From Chloracidobacterium sp. UBA6041 (lineage in GTDB: Bacteria; Acidobacteriota; Blastocatellia; Pyrinomonadales; Pyrinomonadaceae), in NCBI GenBank assembly GCA_002427845.1, contig DIYZ01000020.1, positions 1 to 14,409 of the forward strand: 14,409 nt of DNA, written 5' to 3'. The position numbers and the translations under genes are program-made. Numbering within the stretch: the first letter of the stretch is position 1; each line of letters begins with the position of its first letter. Of this stretch, positions 6,743-12,986 are shown in pieces. The notes under the pieces are model-generated. The model had not been told where the DNA came from, did not search any database, and was given only the letters and a program-made list of their open reading frames with translations.

Positions 6743-7051
6743 CTACTTCTTCTTTTCTTTCACGGTCGGTTTGCGCTTAAACATTCTCAGCATGCGATCG
6801 GTAATCACAAATCCGCCGACGACGTTTGTGGTTGAACAAAACACCGCAGTGAAACCGAGGACGGTGCTAACGGTGTTGTAGTGGGCGCCGGCAGTTACGA
6901 TCGAACCAACCAGCGAGATACCGGATATCGCATTTGTGGCCGACATCAAAGGCGTATGCAGTAACGGCGGCACGCGAGAGATCACCTGATAACCGAGAAA
7001 CGCCGCCAGGGCGAAAACGTAAAGCGCGGAAATCAATGCTTCTGGTGACAT
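6743..7051 (-). CDS. pntAB: NAD(P) transhydrogenase, membrane part of the alpha subunit
   Basis: 102 aa with an ATG start, preceded by GGAGG eleven bases upstream. It contributes the alpha-side transmembrane helices (the 4TM region) of the proton-translocating transhydrogenase. In E. coli this is fused to the C-terminus of PntA, while in this three-subunit type it is a separate chain. The family hallmark SRVPPLLHTPLMSATNAISGI region (residues 25-45) is present, followed by hydrophobic helices and a basic KRKPTVKEKKK tail. It lies between pntA and pntB on the same strand, as expected. Both gaps around it (248 and 191 bp) are unusually long for this operon and are filled with inverted repeats. 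Confidence 0.93.
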   Translation of the reverse strand: MSPEALISALYVFALAAFLGYQVISRVPPLLHTPLMSATNAISGISLVGSIVTAGAHYNTVSTVLGFTAVFCSTTNVVGGFVITDRMLRMFKRKPTVKEKKK

Positions 7052-7127
7052 AATTAACCAACCTCCAAAGTCGCGATGAAGCGCGATTGTTCAGATTCGA
7101 GAGCCAAGCACGTCTCCGTCAGGACTT

Positions 7128-7291
7128 GCGGCTCGGCCGCCGCACGGTGCGGTAAGGCTCTGCCTTACCGAAAGGTTCTCTTCTCCCGCTGGAGGCTACG
7201 CCTCGTTGCGACTCGGAGGCACAGCCTCGAATACAAAATATCGAGCGCCGGTAAGGCAGAGCCTTACCGCACTGTCGGGCGGCAAAGCCGC
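7128..7291. repeat. Mirror-symmetric series of six triloop hairpins between pntA and pntAB
   Basis: Six perfect hairpins with three-base loops are arranged A-B-C-C-B-A. A: GCGGC/GCCGC at 7128-7140 and 7279-7291. B: CGGTAAGGC/GCCTTACCG at 7150-7170 and 7249-7269. C: GAGGC/GCCTC at 7192-7204 and 7216-7228. The gaps are 9, 21, 11, 20 and 9 bp, nearly symmetric. All tips are GGC-NNN-GCC. It starts nine bases after the pntA stop codon and lies inside the presumed pnt transcript. Confidence 0.9.
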
Positions 7292-7299
7292 ATGCTTCC

Positions 7300-8448
7300 T
7301 CAGCCGGGTCGAATACTTGCGCCGACTGCCGCCGCCACCCGGCTGTTAACAACCTCACCCTGGTGCGTCACGCACGATGGTCCAACTACATCGTCAGTCA
7401 TATCAATGCTCAACTCGCCATCCTTGATCAGCAGGCTAAGAAACGCCGTGACGTTGCGTGAATAGAGCTGGCTCGCATGAACCGGCACAGTAGCGGCGAG
7501 ATTTGTTGGCGCCATGATCGTAACGCCGTTGCGCTCGACGATTTTGTCGGCTTCACTGATCGCGCAGTTTCCGCCCGTGGCCCCGGCGAGATCGATGATC
7601 ATCGCGCCGCGTCTCATACCGTTCACTGCTTCTTCCGTTACCAGCAGCGGCGCACGCCTGCCGGGGACCTGCGCAGTTGTGATCACGACGTCCGCGGTTT
7701 TTGCGCGTTCCGCGATCAGATCTCGCCCGCGCTGCATCGCCTCTTCCGACAACTCAACCGCGTAACCACCTGCATCCTCCGTTTTGATGCCGCCGAGGTC
7801 AACTTCCAAAAACGTTGCACCGAGCGAACGAACCTGTTCACCTGCCGCCGCGCGCACGTCATATCCCTCAACGACAGCTCCAAGCCGGCGAGCGGTGGCG
7901 ATTGCCTGCAATCCAGCGACGCCGGCACCCAGGACCAGCACGCGCGCCGGCGGCACAGTTCCCGCCGCCGTCATCAACAACGGAAACATTCGCGGAATTT
8001 GCGACGCGCCTAACACAACGGCTTTGTAACCCGCGACGGTGGCCATCGACGACAGCGCATCCATCGCCTGCGCCCGCGTAATACGGGGGATCAGTTCCAT
8101 TGCAAAAGTAGTGAGACCACCTGCCAACGCCGGCCTCAAAGCCTGCGGCTCATCAAGCGGCCGCAGAAACCCAAGCACTACCGCGCCGGGTTTCAACTCC
8201 GCAAAAACTTCCGGCGGCGGCCGGTTCACCGTAACCAGAACGTTCGCTGATTCAAGCAGCTCCCCGCGATCTGGAGATACGGTCGCGCCCGCCTCGCGGT
8301 AGTCGTCATCCGTGCGGGCGGCGCCGAGCCCGGCATTGCTTTCAACGATAACCGCACTCTTCAACGCCACAAGCTTCTTCACTGAATCCGGCATGAGCGC
8401 CACGCGCGCTTCACCCGGCAGTGTTTCTTTGAGCACCGTAATCTTCAT
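7300..8448 (-). CDS. pntA: NAD(P) transhydrogenase, soluble NAD-binding alpha subunit
   Basis: 382 aa from the ATG at 8448; this is domain I only, the length seen in three-subunit transhydrogenases such as that of Rhodospirillum rubrum. It is peripheral on the membrane and binds NAD(H). The N-terminus KITVLKETLPGEARVALMP matches the alanine dehydrogenase/PNT family start. The first family signature lies in RAQAMDALSSMATVAGYKAV (125-144). The Rossmann motif GAGVAG is at 174-179, followed by the acidic Asp197 in GYDVR that contacts the adenosine ribose. The mobile loop GYAVELSEEAMQ is at 228-239. No catalytic part is missing. It is the first gene of the pnt operon, with a weak ribosome binding site. 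The mirror hairpin series begins nine bases after its TGA. Confidence 0.95.
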   Translation of the reverse strand: MKITVLKETLPGEARVALMPDSVKKLVALKSAVIVESNAGLGAARTDDDYREAGATVSPDRGELLESANVLVTVNRPPPEVFAELKPGAVVLGFLRPLDEPQALRPALAGGLTTFAMELIPRITRAQAMDALSSMATVAGYKAVVLGASQIPRMFPLLMTAAGTVPPARVLVLGAGVAGLQAIATARRLGAVVEGYDVRAAAGEQVRSLGATFLEVDLGGIKTEDAGGYAVELSEEAMQRGRDLIAERAKTADVVITTAQVPGRRAPLLVTEEAVNGMRRGAMIIDLAGATGGNCAISEADKIVERNGVTIMAPTNLAATVPVHASQLYSRNVTAFLSLLIKDGELSIDMTDDVVGPSCVTHQGEVVNSRVAAAVGASIRPG

Positions 8449-8694
8449 TTCACTTTAGCTGGATACGATTGCGTGAATTTGCTTTCGCGTTGAGCAAAAT
8501 TACCCGCTCGAAACTTCATTGCCGTTGCTTTAGCGCCTTCGTCTAAAGATGGGTTCAGAAAAAGTTTCGGCATAAACCCCGGCGAGCATGTTCAGCATAA
8601 GGCGTGCGATTTGGAGTATAACACCCGTGGAACGGGTCTCAACAGTTTGTTTCCCATACCGATAAACAGTTTCGCAAACTCTACGAGGCGCTGG
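8449..8694. other. Divergent intergenic region between pntA and tRNA-Glu
   Basis: No gene is visible. It must hold the pnt promoter, which I could not place with confidence. Two small inverted repeats are seen, CTTTAG/CTAAAG near 8530-8550 and ACCCG-TGGAA-CGGGT near 8626-8640. Neither has a T-tract. Confidence 0.4.
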
Positions 8695-8695
8695 T

Positions 8696-8725
8696 TTGCC
8701 AACCTTTGGATTGGCCCTCTATAAT
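8696..8725 (+). promoter_or_regulatory. Sigma-70-type promoter of tRNA-Glu
   Basis: A -35 box TTGCCA (8696-8701, five of six consensus bases) and a perfect -10 box TATAAT (8720-8725) are separated by 18 bp. The -10 box ends 15 bp before the first base of the tRNA, a normal distance for a tRNA transcript with a short leader. Confidence 0.8.
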
Positions 8726-8740
8726 CAACTCGTGTTCCAC

Positions 8741-8817
8741 GGCGCATTGGTGTAGTTGGTTAACACGCTGCCCTCTCAAGGCAGAGATCACGGGTTCGAG
8801 TCCCGTATGCGCTACCA
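8741..8817 (+). tRNA. tRNA-Glu (anticodon CUC)
   Basis: A complete 77-nt cloverleaf with the CCA end encoded. The acceptor stem is GGCGCAT with ATGCGCT, with a G1-U72 wobble at the top. The D-stem is GTGT/ACAC. The anticodon stem is CTGCC/GGCAG around loop CTCTCAA, giving anticodon CUC that reads GAG. The T-arm is ACGGG-TTCGAGT-CCCGT. The discriminator base is A. It is preceded by a strong promoter. No integrase or tRNA 3'-end duplication is seen nearby. Confidence 0.95.
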
Positions 8818-9187
8818 ACCTTTAAAGACGTAAATCAAGTTAATTAATAATAATGCGACTGGCAATGAGGTTTTCCGGGAAGCCCGGCGCTGTAACCTCT
8901 TCCTGGCGAAAGTGTCGCAGTGATCGCAGTGAGATTACACAGGCGTGTGATGGGGCTTGGCTCAGGTCGGAACTGATCGTTCGCCAGCGCAAAATGTTTC
9001 AGTTGAGTTGTTTGTTCCCGTAGCTCGAGGAGCAAAGCATTTTTACGACTGCTGATCCGATGGCTGCCGTTGCAGAGACGCTCAGTCTGCAATGGCTCTT
9101 GATGAGGCAGTAGCTGGAAGGGATATTGATCCGTGGGTTCACAATTTCGCTGCCACACTTGAACGTCTAAGTGATTCCTGGTGGCGC
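8818..9187. other. 370-bp stretch without a recognisable gene
   Basis: A minus-strand open frame of 104 codons (8844-9158) and a plus-strand one of 57 codons (from 8852) exist. Neither has a convincing ribosome binding site, domain or protein-like composition. A small hairpin CCGGG-AAG-CCCGG lies near 8877-8889. Nothing else was seen. Confidence 0.4.
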
Positions 9188-9457
9188 TTACTGCATCTGC
9201 CTTAACCGGGGCAGAGCGGCCAATGACAGACGGTCTCTCAAATCCACTTCAACCATCGAACCAGGGCCGTCGAAGCGATATCGCTTGCCGGTAATTGGTC
9301 CGATCACCGTCATGCCTGTCTGGCCCAAATACTTGAAGACGACTCTGTCTCGAAGAATACGTCGTGGCTGTTCACGACTATTCTCCGCGGGCGCAAACGT
9401 ATGATTACTTCGAGTCGGTCCCGGCAACCTCGCTCTCTGATTTCCGCAACATGGCAT
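9188..9457 (-). CDS. 89-aa conserved-looking protein starting MPCCG
   Basis: The start is the ATG at 9457, with GGAGG about 12 bases upstream; the frame is open further but without better signals. The N-terminus MPCCGNQRARLPGPT is a cysteine-containing lead followed by a variable, basic linker. The C-terminal half (VVFKYLGQTGMTVIGPITGK, then RYRFDGPGSMVEVDLRDR and SLAALPRLRQ) reads like a small beta-rich domain with a regular glycine pattern. I do not recognise a named family; the compact shape is reminiscent of small phage or phage-like structural proteins, which is a guess. Its 5' end overlaps the 3' end of the DUF1360-like gene by 53 bp in another frame, so translation of the two may be coupled. 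It is the last gene of the tryptophan-rich cluster. Confidence 0.6.
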   Translation of the reverse strand: MPCCGNQRARLPGPTRSNHTFAPAENSREQPRRILRDRVVFKYLGQTGMTVIGPITGKRYRFDGPGSMVEVDLRDRLSLAALPRLRQMQ

Positions 9458-9779
9458 CTTTTTCTTCATCCTCCAGGTATAGTAGCGCCGGCGGCACACC
9501 GCGCTCCGGATTGGTTAGACGTTCCAGCAGGATTGCTCCCGCTGAATATGCCGGCCACAGGATGAGCCGTTCCCGCCAGCGCTCACCGATGAGAAAAGCA
9601 AACGGGAAGGCAATCCAGACACTCAAACAATAAAAACAATCGAGCAGGCTGCCCCAGAAACCGGCGCCTGCTTTCCGGCGGAGGTGGACCATCAGATCGC
9701 CTGGTCCATCTTCCGCCTGAAGCAGATGAGTGATACGCCAAACGCTCAGAATGCCGAGTATTAGCCAGTAAAAGCGCAT
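9405..9779 (-). CDS. DUF1360-like membrane protein
   Basis: 124 aa with an ATG start. Three hydrophobic segments are visible: about residues 3-20, 43-64 (with DCFYCLSVWIAFPFAF, containing a Cys48-x-x-Cys51 pair), and 72-88. The layout and the CxxC just before a tryptophan-containing helix fit the DUF1360 family as I remember it; this was not tested by search. The charged tail (LEDEEKDAMLRKSESEVAG) lies in the region overlapping the next gene. No strong ribosome binding site precedes the ATG. It is 130 bp downstream of the tryptophan-rich gene on the same strand, probably in the same operon. The function is unknown. Confidence 0.7.
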   Translation of the reverse strand: MRFYWLILGILSVWRITHLLQAEDGPGDLMVHLRRKAGAGFWGSLLDCFYCLSVWIAFPFAFLIGERWRERLILWPAYSAGAILLERLTNPERGVPPALLYLEDEEKDAMLRKSESEVAGTDSK

Positions 9780-9909
9780 AGCGCATCAATTGTGGCACTC
9801 AAGCTCACATGCGTCCATCGCACCTCTGCGTGAACCACATAAACTGTTGTGTTCAGATGAACAGGGCTCACGAAAACTGCGTAGCTCTCCCTATTCATTT
9901 CGTGACCAT

Positions 9910-12225
9910 TCACTTCTCTAATGCGGCTGACCTCAGCCCGAGCGAGTCCCCGCCTGAAGCAACTCTTATTGGGGGACAGGCGTTCACTCCAAAGCTGTAC
10001 TCGCTAAGGTTGCCGTAGCCGAAGCCATCGTAGCAACCAACGATTGTTCGCTTGTAAGCTCGCAATTCCAATTGATAACAACAAGGCTCGGGAAAAGCCA
10101 GACTCGAGTCGTTGATGGTCAAGCGTACCGCGCCTCCCCGCCAGATCGGGGATGTTGCGGCCTGACCGAGCGCGGCGCCATAGTCGGGACCGACCTGTAA
10201 CCCGGCGGCGGGCACGGCAGTGCCACCCAAAGATACGATCGAATCTGCAAGGCTGATCAGGTCTGTATAAAGGTTCTCTCCATAAGTCGCGATCAGCGAG
10301 TATTCAGCCAGGTGTCCGTCCGGATCATAGGCATAAAAGTCTACGACCAGTGGACTGCCTGGTGACGCCTGCACGTTTGTGCAGGGTCCGACTACCTGAC
10401 CGCCTATCGTCACGTTAACGATGTCTGTGTCAGGCTCCATTGTGCACAGGTGGACCGTGCCACTACCGCACGGGTGGCCCGGTGTGTTAGGCGCCGGATG
10501 ACCGTCGCTTCCATCCGTCGTGCGATTGTCGATGGTGAGGACGATATAGTTCTCCTCTTCCGTATCGCACATTGGCAGGATTCGATCATTGGTCAAATTG
10601 CCGGCGACGAGATCCCAGCCGCGGACATGCAGGTAATATGTCCCGTCCGCGAAACTATTCTTCGGTAACCAATCCATCAGGAGGTCCACGTTGTAGACCC
10701 AGAAGCGTGAAACTCCCCAGGTTCCGGCCCCACTAGCGGCCTCAAAATGTTCACGCGTCTCAACTACGTTTCGCCCACTGATGGGGGTGAAAGAGAACGG
10801 GACCCAATACCAGCCAACCGGACCTGCGGGTAACTGTGGACCCCAATATTGACGTGAGAAATTACCGGCTGCCGCCGGCGGCATTGGATTCCATGGTCCG
10901 AGGAGATTCGTGGCCCACTCGAATTCGTAGTAGTCCACACTCGCGCCGCTTCCGAAGACACCCGAAATCGGTACCTGTTCGGCAAATGGCCGGTCGCCGT
11001 AGGCCGACACCGCGCCGGGATTGACGTAGCCCACCGGCGTGGCGGCAATCGCATCGATGTTGCCTCCGATGTTGCTGACTGGATCGTCACAAGCCTGACT
11101 AATTACGAGGCAGTCCCCTTCCGGACAATCCGACGGCTGATTACAGATGGGGATACAGCACGCGTCAGTGGCCGTCAAAGTTACGTTTAGGTTGGTCGGA
11201 ATATCCCAACGCGTTTGCCATACATTCTCATCGACGATGACTTTGTTTGGCTCAACGCAGTCCTGCGTAACTTTGAAGATGATGTCCGGCGTGCAGTCCC
11301 ACCATGGTTCCCACGGCCACCACGGCCAGAGTCGTAGTCGCTCCAGTTCAGGAGCCGCCGGCAGTCGCGCTACCAGTTTGTCGCGCAAACTGGCCAAAGC
11401 GCTCGGATCGATATTTGTTGGATTGCTTGTGAGCGATGCCCTTCGGTTAGCAGCTTGCGAGGCGAACCTTGAAGTCGTTTCCGCTTGCGTCGCACTTCGG
11501 AGCGGACGTGCCAATCGGCTGTCATCGCGCAAGAGATTCTCGAAGATTGACAGGTTCGGCGTGGGACTTGGAAGCCGAAGCTTGCCGAGCGTCGGATCAC
11601 GCTGGAGTATTGGCAGGATATGTTCGGCGAGGATGGGTTCATACTGCCAGTAGCGATAGCGCCACCACCACCAGGGCCACCAGCCGCAGCACCAGCGGAA
11701 ACTAATACTGAAAGAGCCGGTCGCGTCAGTGGTCGCGCAATTTCCTACTTGTTGCTGGCTGAGCCACCACCACCACCAGTCCACGTCATAAGCACAGACT
11801 ACTGCGCCGGGCACAGGACTGCCATCGGGGCAAAGGACGCGACCATTAATAGTGAAGGTGCGGCACCATCTTAGCCACCACCACCAATAATAGGGTGTGA
11901 TCCTGATTGGACTGAGCTGGAGTTCAGTCCGCGATTCCCACTGTCGTGTTTGCACGTTTGTGCTGAGCGTTTGCAGACCGGTGAGCTCTTCGTCGGAGGC
12001 GTTTTCCGGCCCGACAATCAAGCGCAGCGCACCGGGATGCTCCTGAAAATTGAAAGTTGCAACCCCATGCCCCTTGGCATCGAGCCGGACTACCTGCGAG
12101 TGAACCTTGCCGCTTCGATCCTGTAACCCTACCTTGACTCCAGTTTCTGGCTTGAAATTCTCAATTGCGGATGCATCGAGAGGAACTGCAAGCCGGTAAT
12201 TTCCCTTGCTGTATTCTTTGGACAT
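9910..12225 (-). CDS. 771-aa tryptophan-cluster, cysteine-rich protein with a carboxypeptidase-regulatory-like domain
   Basis: The ATG start at 12225 has a strong AAAGGAG site nine to ten bases upstream. Residues 1-110 form a soluble, beta-looking domain. Then come tryptophan runs: WWWW at 114-117, WWWWW at 150-154, GWWPWWWW at 181-188 and WPWWPWEPWW at 300-309. Between the first runs, FTINGRVLCPDGSPVPGAVV (124-143) with TTDATGSFSISF (165-176) has the pattern of a carboxypeptidase-regulatory-like/Ig-type beta domain, with tryptophans placed where a loop should be. There are 22 cysteines, several adjacent pairs (179-180, 356-357, 715-716). Residues about 390-750 look like beta-sandwich extracellular modules. 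No Sec or lipoprotein signal or transmembrane helix is seen. The role is unknown; a surface or particle-structural protein is an inference. Confidence 0.8.
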   Translation of the reverse strand: MSKEYSKGNYRLAVPLDASAIENFKPETGVKVGLQDRSGKVHSQVVRLDAKGHGVATFNFQEHPGALRLIVGPENASDEELTGLQTLSTNVQTRQWESRTELQLSPIRITPYYWWWWLRWCRTFTINGRVLCPDGSPVPGAVVCAYDVDWWWWWLSQQQVGNCATTDATGSFSISFRWCCGWWPWWWWRYRYWQYEPILAEHILPILQRDPTLGKLRLPSPTPNLSIFENLLRDDSRLARPLRSATQAETTSRFASQAANRRASLTSNPTNIDPSALASLRDKLVARLPAAPELERLRLWPWWPWEPWWDCTPDIIFKVTQDCVEPNKVIVDENVWQTRWDIPTNLNVTLTATDACCIPICNQPSDCPEGDCLVISQACDDPVSNIGGNIDAIAATPVGYVNPGAVSAYGDRPFAEQVPISGVFGSGASVDYYEFEWATNLLGPWNPMPPAAAGNFSRQYWGPQLPAGPVGWYWVPFSFTPISGRNVVETREHFEAASGAGTWGVSRFWVYNVDLLMDWLPKNSFADGTYYLHVRGWDLVAGNLTNDRILPMCDTEEENYIVLTIDNRTTDGSDGHPAPNTPGHPCGSGTVHLCTMEPDTDIVNVTIGGQVVGPCTNVQASPGSPLVVDFYAYDPDGHLAEYSLIATYGENLYTDLISLADSIVSLGGTAVPAAGLQVGPDYGAALGQAATSPIWRGGAVRLTINDSSLAFPEPCCYQLELRAYKRTIVGCYDGFGYGNLSEYSFGVNACPPIRVASGGDSLGLRSAALEK

Positions 12226-12331
12226 GATCTTTCTTCTCCTTTATGAGGAACGCCAGCAAGAGAGCCAGCGCTATTGTTATCCCCAGGGTTAAGAGCAGCG
12301 GGTAGAAAAGAGCGGGGACAGACTCGTTCAT
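12161..12331 (-). CDS. Possible 56-aa single-helix membrane protein overlapping the tryptophan-rich gene
   Basis: The ATG at 12331 opens a 56-codon frame. Its residues 8-30 (LFYPLLLTLGITIALALLLAFLI) are a clear transmembrane helix followed by KEKK, giving a cytoplasmic C-terminus. The frame then runs 65 bp into the start of the tryptophan-rich gene, whose ribosome binding site it contains, so coupled translation is possible. The ribosome binding site of this ORF is weak. The convincing helix argues for reality; the large overlap and the odd C-terminal residues argue against the full length. Confidence 0.4.
   Translation of the reverse strand: MNESVPALFYPLLLTLGITIALALLLAFLIKEKKDHVQRIQQGKLPACSSSRCIRN
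12226..12230 (-). promoter_or_regulatory. Near-start leader of the tryptophan-rich gene (ribosome binding site just beyond)
   Basis: Read on the minus strand, AAAGGAGAAGAAAGATC immediately precedes the ATG at 12225. The purine-rich AGGAG core, about 12235-12240, fixes the start of the 771-aa gene and rules out a longer N-terminal form. Confidence 0.6.
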
Positions 12332-12364
12332 TTTTCTTACCCGTATGATGGTGTCCCGACTGAC

Positions 12365-12595
12365 TTACGATCGGTAGACCACCTTGGGCTCCATAGTCTT
12401 GATGTCCCGGAGACGTAAGCGGGCGACAGTCCTCGAAAGACGCAAAATGGACTGAAGACTGGCCCCGATTAAAACGCCGGTCACTCCCAGTTCAACGACT
12501 ATGGTTCGGCCGATGTGATCTGCATGCGGTTCAATTGTTAATTTCCAGGCGAGGCACTGAAACAATTCTGGTGGCTGGACTTTGCGAGTGTGCAA
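12365..12595 (-). CDS. Doubtful 76-aa ORF upstream of the tryptophan-rich cluster
   Basis: The frame starts at a TTG (12595) just after an in-frame stop, with no ribosome binding site. Residues about 31-48 (TIVVELGVTGVLIGASL) are moderately hydrophobic and a basic helix-like segment follows. It ends 33 bp before the 56-aa ORF on the same strand. Its first third lies in a duplicated non-coding repeat, so if real it probably starts further in. It may be a remnant. Confidence 0.22.
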   Translation of the reverse strand: MHTRKVQPPELFQCLAWKLTIEPHADHIGRTIVVELGVTGVLIGASLQSILRLSRTVARLRLRDIKTMEPKVVYRS

Positions 12596-12766
12596 GGATT
12601 AGCAGGCTCGTGAGAGCAGCCAGTGAAATGAGCGGCCAACGATCAGGCCCTCATGACGTTCAATGCAGTTACGTTACGTCCAGGCGACGCACTGGAACTT
12701 ATTTTAAGTGGCTGGAATTGGCGAGTGTGCAAGGACGGGACGAGCAGGCTCGTGAGAATTCAGCCT
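12545..12766. repeat. Two degenerate direct copies of a 75-85-bp sequence
   Basis: Copy 1 starts at 12545 and copy 2 at 12680, 135 bp apart in the same orientation. Both begin CCAGGCGASGCACTG, share GTGGCTGGA and GCGAGTGTGCAAGGA in the middle, and end in AGCAGGCTCGTGAGA, with a few substitutions and small gaps. They lie in the divergent region between the tryptophan-rich cluster and the lyase-like gene. Confidence 0.65.
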
Positions 12767-12778
12767 CATAATATGAGG
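12764..12778. repeat. Palindrome CCTCAT-AAT-ATGAGG in the divergent intergenic region
   Basis: A perfect 6-bp inverted repeat with a three-base spacer, just after copy 2 of the direct repeat. It could be a regulator binding site for either divergent gene, but no promoter could be placed next to it. Confidence 0.4.
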
Positions 12779-12986
12779 GCCAGACGATATTCCGATCTTC
12801 AGAAAAAGTCAAACAATCCGGTCACCTTTTCAATCCGGTCAGCTGTCGCAAGTAAACTCGCCAGCTTGAATTTATTATCCGGATGCCACCGTTCCTGGTT
12901 CTGAATTCGAGGCCGCTTCTCTTTTACTTTATTCAAACCTGTAATAAAGTCGCTGAACACTTCTATGAAAGTTGGCGAGGGCAAAA

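Noticed and set aside
8741..9187. Possible integration site of a genomic island at the tRNA-Glu 3' end
   Set aside because: No second copy of the tRNA 3' end and no integrase gene is visible in the window.
12653..12904. Plus-strand 83-codon ORF across the second direct-repeat copy
   Set aside because: The repeat copies differ by frame-shifting gaps, copy 1 stops early in the matching frame, and there is no ribosome binding site. It behaves as non-coding DNA.
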